In this document: one piece after another, positions 27,983 through 36,267 of the stretch
How positions within the stretch are numbered: the stretch's first letter is position 1
How the letters are laid out: each line of letters opens with the position of its first letter
Origin: Catenuloplanes niger
GTDB taxonomy: Bacteria > Actinomycetota > Actinomycetes > Mycobacteriales > Micromonosporaceae
Assembly (NCBI RefSeq): GCF_031458255.1
Contig: NZ_JAVDYC010000001.1
Location: 124,001-188,000 of the forward strand
Direction: 5' to 3'
DNA: 64,000 nucleotides
The notes under the pieces: generated by a model
What the model saw: only the letters and a program-made list of their open reading frames with translations
Database searches by the model: none
What the model was told of the DNA's origin: nothing
Translations under genes and position numbers: made by a program

Positions 27983-28540
27983 TCACCGTCGTTGTGGCTG
28001 AATGCCCCGCATCACCATGCCGACGTAGACGCCGGTGGCGTCAGCACGGCTGTCCGGCGGTAGTTCGCTGAGCGCGTGCATCAGTCCGCACAGCAGTTTG
28101 AGCAGGTACTCGGCGGTCATCGTGGGCGCCGGACGCGGCTCGGGGTCGACCCGGTCGAGCAGCCGCGCGACCGCGTCGGCGAGTTCGGCCTTGGCCTGCA
28201 GGGTCTGCTCGGTCTCGTCGGTCCCGGAGATCAGGACGGTGAACAGGCCCGGACGCTCCTGGGCCATGGTCAGCGCGTCGCGCAGGAAGGCAGCGAACGC
28301 CTCGTCGCCGTCGGGTTGTTCCAGGGCCCGGTGTGCGCGGCTGGTGAGACTGCGGACGCCGTCCTGCACGACACCTTCGAGCATCGCCCGCTGGGTGGGG
28401 AACCAGCGGTAGACGGTGCCGACACCAACGCCGGCGCGGCGGGCGAGTTCGTTGAGGGTCAGGTCGATCTCGCCGGCCGCGACCGCGTCGCGTGCCTCGT
28501 CGAAGATGCGCTGCCGGTTCCGTACCGCGTCCGCTCGCAT
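27983..28540 (-). CDS. TetR family transcriptional regulator
   Basis: Repressor of 185 residues. The helix-turn-helix is at residues 24-47 (LTLNELARRAGVGVGTVYRW then FPTQRAML). The C-terminal helical domain is of the SbtR-like kind (EAFAAFLRDALTMAQERPGL). It is divergent from the hydrolase at 28634, and the 93-bp gap contains two dyads with a common GATAG-N-TATC form, the probable operator for both genes. The start ATG at 28540 gives normal family length. Confidence 0.92.
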   Translation of the reverse strand: MRADAVRNRQRIFDEARDAVAAGEIDLTLNELARRAGVGVGTVYRWFPTQRAMLEGVVQDGVRSLTSRAHRALEQPDGDEAFAAFLRDALTMAQERPGLFTVLISGTDETEQTLQAKAELADAVARLLDRVDPEPRPAPTMTAEYLLKLLCGLMHALSELPPDSRADATGVYVGMVMRGIQPQRR

Positions 28541-28564
28541 GTGTCGGCCCTCACCCCTGCATCT

Positions 28565-28618
28565 AAGTTGATAGGTTATCGGTTTACCGTTACGGTCAAG
28601 TCGATAGCCTATCAACTT
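28565..28618. promoter_or_regulatory. Twin TetR operators between divergent genes
   Basis: GATAGGTTATC (28570-28580) and GATAGCCTATC (28603-28613) are each palindromic, and their flanks make a larger inverted repeat: AAGTTGATAGG at 28565-28575 pairs exactly with CCTATCAACTT at 28608-28618. Centres are 33 bp apart, three helical turns, so two dimers would sit on one DNA face. The pair lies between the TetR gene and the hydrolase. Confidence 0.75.
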
Positions 28619-28633
28619 CTGTGGAGGTCCACC

Positions 28634-29398
28634 GTGACCGTTGTATTCCTGCACGGCGTGCCCGAGACCCCGGCGATCTGGGACGGCGTGCGCCAGCACA
28701 TTCCCGGCGACAGCATCGCGCTGCGTCTGCCCGGGTTCGGATCGGCCCGCCCGGAGCACCTGACCGGCAAGGACGCCTACGCCGACTGGCTCGCCGGCGA
28801 GCTGCGGGCCATCGGCGGCCCCATCGACCTGGTCGGCCACGACTGGGGCGGGCACCTGGCCATGCGCGTGGTGACGGCCTTCGACGACGTGCCGGTCCGC
28901 AGCTGGGTGTCCGACGTCGCCCACGGCTGGCACCCCGACTACCGCTGGCACGACGCCGCCACTCTGTGGCAGGGCAGCCCCGCGGGTGAGGAATCACTGA
29001 CGGGGCTGCGTACAGCGACGCCGGGCAGCGGCGGCACCTTCGGCGACATCCTGCAAGGCCGCGGCATGACCCCGGACATCGCCAAGGAGGTCGACGCCGT
29101 CCACGACGAGACGATGAGCGCGGCCATCCTCACGCTCTACCGCTCGGCCTGGCCCAACTTCCACGCCGACTGGGGACAGGCCATCACCGGTCCGCTCACC
29201 ACCCCCGGGCTGCTGCTGGCCCCGACCGGCGACATGCTCAGCGGCGTCGAGCAGGACGAGGACATGGCCCGGCGGCTCGGCGCGAAACTCGTGAAGGTCG
29301 AAGGACTGAGCCACTACTGGATGCTGCAGCAGCCCGCCAAGGGCGCCGAGATCCTGCGCGACTTCTGGGCGAGCATCCCCGGAGCCACCCGATCGTGA
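28634..29398 (+). CDS. Alpha/beta hydrolase, epoxide hydrolase/haloalkane dehalogenase-like
   Basis: A 254-residue hydrolase. It starts directly with the first strand (TVVFLHGVPETPAIW), the HGxP oxyanion motif of epoxide hydrolases. The nucleophile elbow LVGHDWGGHLAM has Asp in place of Ser, as in epoxide hydrolases and haloalkane dehalogenases, and the histidine is in EGLSHYWMLQQP. The GTG at 28634 has GGAGG 8 bases upstream. Transcription is probably repressed by the divergent TetR. The very short N-terminus leaves some doubt whether an upstream start is used, but the operator occupies that DNA. Confidence 0.88.
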   Translation: MTVVFLHGVPETPAIWDGVRQHIPGDSIALRLPGFGSARPEHLTGKDAYADWLAGELRAIGGPIDLVGHDWGGHLAMRVVTAFDDVPVRSWVSDVAHGWHPDYRWHDAATLWQGSPAGEESLTGLRTATPGSGGTFGDILQGRGMTPDIAKEVDAVHDETMSAAILTLYRSAWPNFHADWGQAITGPLTTPGLLLAPTGDMLSGVEQDEDMARRLGAKLVKVEGLSHYWMLQQPAKGAEILRDFWASIPGATRS

Positions 29399-30197
29399 CC
29401 ACCGCCGCGCTGCCGATCGGCGGCGTCGGCGCGTTTCTTCCGCTCGGCGCCGCGCTGCTGCGGCGCCGGGCTCGCCCCGCGGCCCGCGGCGCTGAAGCGC
29501 TGCGTGCCGAGATCGCCGCCGAGCCGACGGACGACGAGCGGCGGCGAGCGATGCACCTCGTGCATACCATGACAAAAATGGATGAATGCCTGCGGGACCG
29601 CGGCCGGTCGCGCAGCGTCGCCACCATGTCGATGAACGGGTGGCTGTCACTGCCCGATAAAGGCGCGCGGATGCACCGCACGGGGACGGAGATCGGACAC
29701 ACGCCGCGTGACCGGGACGTGGATCCTGCGCTGCCGGTCGTGCAGCACCCGCGCCGAGCGTTCTCCATCTGCCTGGCCTGCCGCGACTCCGGCGCACAGT
29801 ACCCGACCCCGCAGCCGCCTTTGCCCTCTTCGTCAGGCCCGACCACTCTCACCCGACGCGACAGTACTTGCCGAGCTTCAGCGCTCGCGCCCCTGATCTG
29901 CGAACCTCTAAGGCGAACATCCCGGAGGTCCGGCAATTTCAAGAGCGCTTCAGCGGATCGTACGCCTCCGGAGTCGGTAATCCGCACCCCCTCAGAAACG
30001 CCATTTCAGACGATTCACGAGAACTCCACCTCCTACTCCACGGGCAAGCTGACCTGGCGGCGTTCGGGGACCTGCTCGTCAACCAACGTCCGCGGCAGGG
30101 CGCAACGCTGCTCCGGGCGCTCACGTCAGAGTGACGGAAGCGGGATAGGCGGGCTGGCTGCTACATGATCCGCCTCGGATCGGCTACCGTCCTGCCG
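29399..30197. other. Region without a confident gene
   Basis: Roughly 800 bp with lower GC and no frame showing sustained actinomycete codon bias. A frame starting with GTG at 29395 overlaps the hydrolase stop but soon loses coding character. A small open frame at 29868-30134 ends in a protein-like stretch (VRQFQERFSG, LRNAISDDSRELHLLLHGQA, LAAFGDLLVNQRPRQG); it may be the tail of a decayed gene. It marks the left border of the Nudix/SUKH/caspase region. Confidence 0.5.
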
Positions 30198-30686
30198 ATG
30201 AGCGCCTGGTCCGAGCCCGACGTGTTCTACGCCCAGCTGGCCACGTTCCACGCCACGACCGCGGCGCTGATCACCGAATCCGGCACGGGCAAGATCCTGC
30301 TCGTCAAGCCCGTCTACAAGGACGTGTGGGCGTGGCCCGGCGGCTACCTTCACGCCGGCGAGTACCCGCATGACGGATGCGCCCGTGGACTCGAGGAAGA
30401 ACTCGGACTCAGGATCACGCCCGGCCGGCTGCTCCTGGTCGACTTCGCACCTCCCGCCGAACATCGCCGGCGCGCGCTGATCAGCCTGCTCTTCGACTGC
30501 GGCGACCTTCCGCGGGACGCGCCGATCCGTCTACAGCAGAGCGAACTCAGCGTGTGGGCGTTCTTCACCGCGGACGAAGCCACCGAACGGCTACCCGCCA
30601 CGGAACACCACCGCGCCACAGCGGCTCTGCACGCCCGCCGGAACAACTCGACCGCCTATCTCCCCGGCTCCTCGTCGGAGCGGTGA
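30198..30686 (+). CDS. Nudix hydrolase
   Basis: Hydrolase of nucleoside diphosphates linked to another moiety, 162 residues. The Nudix box reads GYLHAGEYPHDGCARGLEEE followed by LGL, near residues 53-75. Compared with GX5EX7REUXEEXGU, the first Glu after Arg is Gly (RGLEEE); the two metal-binding Glu residues of the EE pair are kept, so catalysis may persist. ATG 30198 (MSAWSEPDVFYAQ) is preferred; ATG 30165 is also in frame with no better ribosome site. It lies at the left edge of the conflict-gene cluster, but a link is only positional. Confidence 0.85.
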   Translation: MSAWSEPDVFYAQLATFHATTAALITESGTGKILLVKPVYKDVWAWPGGYLHAGEYPHDGCARGLEEELGLRITPGRLLLVDFAPPAEHRRRALISLLFDCGDLPRDAPIRLQQSELSVWAFFTADEATERLPATEHHRATAALHARRNNSTAYLPGSSSER

Positions 30687-30859
30687 CCCTTCCCCGTACG
30701 TCACTCGCATCGGCTCAGGTGGACATCCCGTGGGGCGGCTCCGGCCCGTACGGTCGCGGAACGTGAACGGGTTTCCTGCCGCGTACCGCAAAGGTCAACG
30801 CCCGGCGAGCCACTGAGGTGCAGCGGCGCCGCCGGCTCACGAACCGTACTACCCCGAGA

Positions 30860-32050
30860 ATGTCCGACCCCGCTGGCACAATCCCGGGCGTGGACTTCGC
30901 TCAAACGTTCGGACCTCCGCCGTCCCGGACCGTGCCTGTCGACTGGGCGGCGGTGGAGGGGTGGCTCGGGCTGACGCTCCCGGCGTCGTACAAGGCGATC
31001 GCGTCGGCCTACGGCCCGCTCGACCTCGGTGAGTACGTCTGGTTGCACGTCCCGTGCGTCCAGGACGGCGACTTCGGACACTTCGACTGGGGCCGGTGGC
31101 TCACCGACACACACCGGAGCACGCGCATCGCCTCGCGGGACGCGCCGCCGCACGAGCCACCGGCGTTCCACCCGGCGCCCGGCGGCCTGCTTGCCTGGGG
31201 TACCACGCGCCGCTCGGACGAGCTGTTCTGGGACACCTCCGGGCCGGATCCGGACCGATGGCCGGTCGTCGTCTTCCACCGCGACGCGGCCCGCCAGAAG
31301 ATCAACCCCTGGCAGCGGTACGAGACACCGCTGCCGGAGACGCTGGCCGCGTTCGTCGGCGACGGGCTCCCGCTGCCCGGTGGCGGCCGGCTCGGCCCGC
31401 TCGCGGCGACGGCGGCCCCGACCGCGTTCCTGCCCGACGCGCGCCCGTGGCAGCCGCCACCGCCGGTGAGGATCACGCAGGAGCGGCGGGCCGCGGTGAC
31501 CGAGGGCTCCGGCCTACCCGCGCTTACCGCGCTGGTCCCGCCGCCGGACCGGCCGTACCTCGGCGGCGGCGACTGGGACTCGCTGTTCGACCTGCTCGGC
31601 ACCCGGCTCCCGGCCGAGTACGTAGCGCTGATGGACCGCTACGGCAGCGGCATCTGGGCTGAGTGGCTGCGCTTCAGGACGCCGGTGCGCGACCGCTTCC
31701 TGGCGGACGTCACCGAGGTCCTGGACGTCTACCGCCAGAGCCGCGCGGACTGGCCGAAGGAGCATCCGCTGCCGGCCTGGCCCGAGCCGGGCGGCTTCCT
31801 GCCGTTCGCCTGCTCGATCGACGGTGACGAGCTCGGCTGGCTCACCGAGGGTGACCCGGACACCTGGCCGTTGATCGTCTATCCCCGGCACGCGGACCAG
31901 GGCCCGCCGCTGCCCGCCGGGCTGATCGACACGCTCCTGGCCTGGCTGCGCGGCCGATACGGCACCGACGGCCTGGTCCCACTCGACCGCGACGACGACC
32001 CGGTGGAGTTCGCCACGTTCGAGTCCTGGAACGACGACTCCTACTGGTGA
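30860..32050 (+). CDS. Tandem SMI1/KNR4 (SUKH) domain protein
   Basis: A 396-residue cytosolic protein with two related halves. Each has the SUKH signature: half one, VDWAAVEGWLGLTLPASYKA then SAYGPLDLG and GGLLAWGTT; half two, WDSLFDLLGTRLPAEYVALM then DRYGSGIW and GGFLPFACSIDGDELGWLTE with DPDTWPLIVYP. The SUKH superfamily is known mainly for immunity proteins against secreted toxins and for associated conflict functions. The start at 30860 is chosen by frame and domain content; GTG 30890 is an alternative. It precedes, on the opposite strand, the EACC1-caspase operon. Confidence 0.82.
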   Translation: MSDPAGTIPGVDFAQTFGPPPSRTVPVDWAAVEGWLGLTLPASYKAIASAYGPLDLGEYVWLHVPCVQDGDFGHFDWGRWLTDTHRSTRIASRDAPPHEPPAFHPAPGGLLAWGTTRRSDELFWDTSGPDPDRWPVVVFHRDAARQKINPWQRYETPLPETLAAFVGDGLPLPGGGRLGPLAATAAPTAFLPDARPWQPPPPVRITQERRAAVTEGSGLPALTALVPPPDRPYLGGGDWDSLFDLLGTRLPAEYVALMDRYGSGIWAEWLRFRTPVRDRFLADVTEVLDVYRQSRADWPKEHPLPAWPEPGGFLPFACSIDGDELGWLTEGDPDTWPLIVYPRHADQGPPLPAGLIDTLLAWLRGRYGTDGLVPLDRDDDPVEFATFESWNDDSYW

Positions 32051-32068
32051 CGGCCGCGCCGGTGGCGA

Positions 32069-32293
32069 TCATCTTTCGCTGAGTTCTAGCAGCTTCCGAA
32101 CGGCCTCACACAGCGCCACCGAGGCGCCTAGACCAGCGCGATGATTGGTGACGGATAGTTGCAGTCCGCGGCCAGGCGCCTTCCGCACCGTACTCACACA
32201 CTTTTCTACCCGCTGAAATTGATTCCGGGGGACGGTGTCGGCGACTATCGACGGGTGAGCGGCGCCCGGAGTTCCGTAGAACTGCAAATCCAT
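32069..32293 (-). CDS. Possible small hypothetical protein or gene remnant
   Basis: Frame of 74 codons with a plausible amphipathic C-terminus (LGASVALCEAVRKLLELSER) and codon use poorer in G/C than the neighbours. No family recognised. It could be an acquired small gene or the 3' end of a broken one, since the frame continues upstream of the ATG until a TAG at about 32336. Confidence 0.3.
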   Translation of the reverse strand: MDLQFYGTPGAAHPSIVADTVPRNQFQRVEKCVSTVRKAPGRGLQLSVTNHRAGLGASVALCEAVRKLLELSER

Positions 32294-32372
32294 GAGGTTC
32301 TGAACTCGCGACGGGGTGAAGCGACGGTTGCTGTGCGAAACCTAGGTGGCACGGTTTTCGCGGGGCCAGATT

Positions 32373-32395
32373 CCGCCGAGTCGCCGACTCGGCGG
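32373..32395. repeat. Perfect 23-bp palindrome
   Basis: Arms CCGCCGAGTCG (32373-32383) and CGACTCGGCGG (32385-32395) are exact reverse complements around a single C. There is no T tract, and no gene end is adjacent, so an operator or recombination-related site is at least as likely as a terminator. Confidence 0.7.
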
Positions 32396-33045
32396 ACCTG
32401 ATCGACCTGGTGCTGACCCGGATCGTCCGGTACCAACAGACGGTCGATGAGATCCCGGGTGGCCACACGGCCTTGGCCACGCTCAGTGGATCCGGTGCAC
32501 GTGTCCTTCGATCGGGCAACGTAGCCGGTGGCTGGCAGCGCATCGAGGGCTGCAACGGTTCAAGCCCCGCTCATCGGCTGGACGAGTCGTGACTTCCCGC
32601 CGTGCCCGCTTTCTGCCGGACCCCGCGGAAGGATTCGTCGCCTTCTGCTGCGAACCGCTCGCCGGACGGCGGCGAGAGCGACGAGTGCGGCCACATCCAT
32701 CTGACCGCTTTCCTGCTGTTCCCGATCGGCGATCCCGTCGACTCGCGCCGCTCGTGCGCCGCGCAATGTCGCACAGGTGATATGGGCCTGGGCATCGACT
32801 TCGACGCCCAGGTCATCTACGGAGCGGGCCGGGATGAAACTGAGCGGGAAGGAGGGCGAAATCGAGGGTGGCGGTCGGCATCATCACCGACCAGAGGCTC
32901 CAGCGGATGTACGCGCACCGTGCCGGCTCGCCGGGCGCACCATGCCCGACGGCCGCACCGGCCGCCGGCCGCCGGCGATCAGTGACGTTGCCACCGCCGG
33001 CCGACCTGATCGGTCAGGGAGCCGAAACTGCGGCGGCCGGTCAGG

Positions 33046-34620
33046 TCAGGTCGGGCCGGGCGCGCGGTCCGGGCCGCGGCGGAAGGCCGGGCCGGCGAAG
33101 TGGGCGAGTGCCAGGTCGGTCTGGTCGCGCGGCGTCGTGAAGACACGCAGGTCGGCGATCACGTAGCCGCCGTACCGGGAGGAGTAGTTGATCTCTTCGG
33201 GCGTGCGGATCTCGGAGTAGCCGGGCTTGAAGGACACGCAAAGGTGGTCCTGGGACACCCATACCCGTTCCAGTTGCTGCCAGAGCAGGTAGTACTCGTC
33301 CCGTCCGTCGACCACCCGGAATCCGTTGCGATCCAGGCGGATCTCGTACCGGCGCAGCACCTCCGCGGCGTACCGGACGACCAGCCTTCCCGCGGCGCGG
33401 GCCGCGACCACCAGAAGGATGAGCAGCAGCGGATAGCCGGGAAGGAACGCGTCGTCCGGCTCGCGCACGCTCCACAGGCCGAGGACGGAGCCGTTCTTGA
33501 CCCTCGGATTGCAGGACACGATCAGCCCGGCGATCGCGATCAGGAGGATCGCGCGCCGGGTCCAGGTCAACCCCGAGTCGCTCACCATCCCGATCGCGCC
33601 GACCACCAGGAAGATCAGCAACAGCGCGGGCACCGCGGCCAGGTACACGGCGACGTACGCGTCGCCGCCGACGTACGCGTTCCCGGCGACGGAGACCACC
33701 GTCCAGACGATCAGCGCGCCCAGGACCGGCGCGGCCAGCGACCACCAGTCGGGGGCATACCGCCGGAAGTGCAGGGGATGCAGCGGGTTCCGCGGCCGGC
33801 GCAACACCCGCGGCGGCTCCACCGGCGTGGGAAGCACCGCCGTAGCCGCCGCCCGGGGCTCCACCGTGTGCGGCGGCGCGGTGGAATCGGCCGGGCGCAG
33901 CACGAGATCGCCGGCGCCGTTGGTGGTGCGCTGCTGCGGACGCGGCCAGCCACGGCCGGGCAGCACCGCGGCCAGGTGCCGGTACGCCCCGGTGAGCGTC
34001 AGATCGTCGCCGGTCGCCGGCTCGCGCAGCATCCTGATCAGCTCGCCGGTGAACGCGGTGTAGTCGTCGCCGGGCGGGGCGAGCGCGAGCGCGTTGCCCG
34101 AGGTCGCGGTCAGCGTGTAGGTGCCCTCGACCCGGGTGCTGTCCGCGACCAGCGACTCGATCTCCGCGTTCGACATCGCGGAGATCGCCACGCCGGAGAA
34201 GCAGCAGTCCAGGATCAGCACCCGGATCCGTGCCGGGCTCTCCCGGATCGCGCGGCTGACCAGGGCGAACGGCAACGCGGAGACGCTCAGCCGCTCGGGC
34301 CGCGGGTCGGTGCCGTGCAGTGCGAGGTACAACTCGCCGTTGTCGTCCAGCAGCCCGTGCCCGGCGAAATAGACGAGCAGCAGGTCCTCCGCCTCCTCGG
34401 CGCGGTCGAGCAGCGTGATCGCGACCTCTTGCTGGCTGGCCGCGTCGAGCAGCTCGGTGATGCCGTCCGGGGCGACCAGCCCGACCGGTGGGCCGGAGAG
34501 CACGCGCGCCAACTCGACCAGGTTGTTGGTGACCGAGCCCAACGGCGGCAGCTGTGGTGAGCGATGCCCGACCGTGCCGATGAGAACCGCGACGGACCGA
34601 TCCGGATCCGGCCGGCTCAC
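33046..34620 (-). CDS. Caspase-like protease with membrane-spanning C-terminal half
   Basis: A 524-residue protein. Residues 1-230 form a C14 caspase/metacaspase domain: SVAVLIGTVGHRS first strand, catalytic His88 in YFAGHGLLDD, catalytic Cys140 in ILDCCFSG. Residues 230-290 are a Pro/Arg-rich linker; residues 290-430 hold about five hydrophobic helices (LAAPVLGALIVWTVVSVAG; ALLLIFLVVGAIGMV; AILLIAIAGLIV; LLLILLVVAARAAG); the tail has a PH-like beta pattern (YEIRLDRNGFRVVDGRDEYY, ERVWVSQDHLCVSF). The GTG at 34620 overlaps the EACC1 stop by GTGA. The family literature places EACC1-caspase pairs among NTP-dependent conflict/programmed-death systems; here no STAND NTPase lies in the operon. Membrane tethering suggests activation at the cell membrane (inference). 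Confidence 0.88.
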   Translation of the reverse strand: MSRPDPDRSVAVLIGTVGHRSPQLPPLGSVTNNLVELARVLSGPPVGLVAPDGITELLDAASQQEVAITLLDRAEEAEDLLLVYFAGHGLLDDNGELYLALHGTDPRPERLSVSALPFALVSRAIRESPARIRVLILDCCFSGVAISAMSNAEIESLVADSTRVEGTYTLTATSGNALALAPPGDDYTAFTGELIRMLREPATGDDLTLTGAYRHLAAVLPGRGWPRPQQRTTNGAGDLVLRPADSTAPPHTVEPRAAATAVLPTPVEPPRVLRRPRNPLHPLHFRRYAPDWWSLAAPVLGALIVWTVVSVAGNAYVGGDAYVAVYLAAVPALLLIFLVVGAIGMVSDSGLTWTRRAILLIAIAGLIVSCNPRVKNGSVLGLWSVREPDDAFLPGYPLLLILLVVAARAAGRLVVRYAAEVLRRYEIRLDRNGFRVVDGRDEYYLLWQQLERVWVSQDHLCVSFKPGYSEIRTPEEINYSSRYGGYVIADLRVFTTPRDQTDLALAHFAGPAFRRGPDRAPGPT

Positions 34621-35060
34621 CGCGGCTCGTCCACCCGGCCGGGCCCGTCCAACCGCCGGGGCTGATCGGATCCACCGAGCTCGGCCGGCCGGCTGCGCGG
34701 CTCGTCGAGCCGGTCCACCGCGGCGTTGATGATCGCGGCGATCTGCCGTTCGTCGCGCGCGCGGGCCACGTCCAGCTCGATCGACCAGCGATCGGTCACC
34801 TCGATGCGGACCGTCACGTCCGGCCGGCGTGCATTCAGCCACCCCGCCACCGACTGGATCAGGACCGCGACCGCGCCGCCGCTGCCCAGCGCGACCAGGA
34901 GCACCTCGGCTGCGGTGCCCATGGTGCCCGGATCCGGCACTCCCCCGGCACCGACACGGCCCCGGAACTCGGGCTCCCGCTTCAGCCAGCGGGCAAGGTC
35001 GCGCCGCCCGTCGGCGGACGGCTGATCCGAGCTGACCGCGAGAATGACGGCGTGCGGCAT
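34617..35060 (-). CDS. EACC1 domain protein (effector-associated constant component)
   Basis: A 147-residue protein. The sequence matches the EACC1 pattern from multicellular actinobacteria: RRDLARWLKREPEFRGRV, then PDPGTMGTAAEVLLVALGSG, GAVAVLIQSVAGWLNARRPD and DVTVRIEVTDRWSIELDV. EACC1 is a small component found next to effector domains such as caspases or trypsins in conflict systems, proposed to couple sensing to the effector. The ribosome site GGGGAGGAG is strong, and its stop overlaps the caspase start, so the two are made together. The last 25 residues are a Pro/Arg tail. Confidence 0.85.
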   Translation of the reverse strand: MPHAVILAVSSDQPSADGRRDLARWLKREPEFRGRVGAGGVPDPGTMGTAAEVLLVALGSGGAVAVLIQSVAGWLNARRPDVTVRIEVTDRWSIELDVARARDERQIAAIINAAVDRLDEPRSRPAELGGSDQPRRLDGPGRVDEPR

Positions 35061-35141
35061 CGAGCGCTCCTCCCCTGAGATCGCCCTTCGTTTATATCGT
35101 GACCCGTCAACGTCACCGGCCGACGGCGTGGATCCGGACGA

Positions 35142-35897
35142 TCAGCATGGATCCTGTCCGCGTTCGGCCAGGAAGCGCCGATACAACTCGCGTGCCGTAT
35201 CGCGCCGTCCGTTGCCGGATCCGTTCAGCCCTAGGCTGGTCCCGCACAGCGCGGCTACCAGCGCCGCGTTGTTGACAGTCACCAGGTCATCTGGCGGCTC
35301 CGCCCGGAGCATGCGTTCCCAGACGGCTTCGTAGCATTCCCGGTGTCGCGCCACCCAGGACAATGACCAGTCGAGGAAGTCCTGTCCGGTGTCGCGGATG
35401 CCGCCTTCGAGGGCGACCGTGAGGATCGTCCCCGGTTCCGCGCCGTGCAGCACGATACGCGCGTGATGGCCGCACCCGTCGTCGGCGATCCGCCAGGTGC
35501 CGTTCAGTAGCCTCTCCAGCAGTGCATCGTCGTCCACCTCGAAGTAGCCGTCGGCATCGACGTCGACCCCTCCTGCGGCCACCTGACGGTGCACCGCGGC
35601 CATGCCGGGAAAAGGGCGGCGCAGACTGGCGCGTTCGGTGGCGGACAGGTGCGCCGGAAAGGTCCTTATGCCGAACAGCGGACCGGCGCCGCCGTTGCCG
35701 TACGCGGTGAGGTAGGTGCGGTAACCCGCCGGAAGGGCGTAGCCGAGGTCCTGTTCCAGGGTTGCGACCGGCTCCTCGCCCAGCGGCGGCTGGACCTGCC
35801 AGTGGTGGCGCTTCGCTCCGAAGACGTCGCGACCCCGGTCAAGCCGACGTAGGACCTCGACGTGCTCGAGGAACGGCATCAGTCGCGGATCGTCCAC
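35142..35897 (-). CDS. SMI1/KNR4 (SUKH) family protein
   Basis: A 251-residue protein with one SUKH domain: LGEEPVATLEQDLGYALPAG then YRTYLTAYGNGGAGP and FPGM in the N-terminal half, GYFEVDDDALLERLL and WRIADDGCGHHARIVLHG, then GTILTVALEGGIRDTGQDFL and DWSLSWV. The GTG at 35897 (VDDPRLMPFLEH) has AAAGGA upstream; ATG 35879 is an alternative. It lies 81 bp upstream of the EACC1 gene on the same strand and could be cotranscribed with it. The cysteine-free SUKH fold usually binds a partner protein or toxin. Confidence 0.82.
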   Translation of the reverse strand: MDDPRLMPFLEHVEVLRRLDRGRDVFGAKRHHWQVQPPLGEEPVATLEQDLGYALPAGYRTYLTAYGNGGAGPLFGIRTFPAHLSATERASLRRPFPGMAAVHRQVAAGGVDVDADGYFEVDDDALLERLLNGTWRIADDGCGHHARIVLHGAEPGTILTVALEGGIRDTGQDFLDWSLSWVARHRECYEAVWERMLRAEPPDDLVTVNNAALVAALCGTSLGLNGSGNGRRDTARELYRRFLAERGQDPC

Positions 35898-36139
35898 CTG
35901 CGCGGTCCTTTCTCGGTGTCCCCCGGAAGACCGTCGGTCGTCGCGAACGGTCAACCATTGTGGCTCTTCGAGGTTGAGCAGTGTTGGCGGCCGGCGGCGA
36001 TCCGGACATGGAGGGCGCCAGACAGCTCCGGACAACCACCTTGGTCCCGTCCGCACGAACGTGGCACCGCCGCAGCTCAGGTGGTCACACCGGTGCCATT
36101 TTCCGCCGGACGGGACACCTGGTCACGTATCGTCGTCTG

Positions 36140-36240
36140 CGCATCACCGCAGTGGATGGCCACCGTCAACGCCGACGACCTTCCCGCCCTGCACAGCTTC
36201 GTCCACGGCCTCCGCAAAGATCTACCGGGATTGCCCCGGG
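36140..36240 (+). pseudogene. ISL3-family transposase fragment
   Basis: In the plus frame the stretch WMATVNADDLPALHSFVHGL followed by RKDLPG matches the helical part just before the DDE glutamate region of ISL3 (IS204/IS1001-type) transposases, where relatives read ...ADLPALHSFA-GL-RDL-AVTAGLTLP. Sequence on both sides does not continue the protein. The wider gap 35898-36139 shows no gene. Confidence 0.6.
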
Positions 36241-36267
36241 TTCAGTTGATTCGCGGGCTTGAGTGGT

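Larger units (their letters stand above)
32051..33045. other. About 1 kb with gene debris and a 23-bp palindrome
   Basis: No frame is convincing. On the minus strand 32069-32293 an ATG-started frame of 74 codons, open for 14 more codons upstream to an in-frame TAG, looks protein-like (VEKCVSTVRKAPGRGLQLSV, ASVALCEAVRKLLELSER) and has low third-position GC; it may be a small unknown gene or the tail of a lost one. The plus strand shows other fragments (LIDLVLTRIVRYQQTVDEIP around 32400). A perfect 23-bp palindrome is at 32373-32395. The rest to 33045 shows nothing supportable. Confidence 0.4.

Noticed and set aside
29395-30168. Coupled 257-codon frame overlapping the hydrolase stop
   Set aside because: Coding character fades after about 50 codons and no domain is recognisable; treated as non-coding debris.
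32540-32580. tRNA-like GGTTCAAGCCCC
   Set aside because: Neighbouring bases do not form a T-arm stem or cloverleaf.
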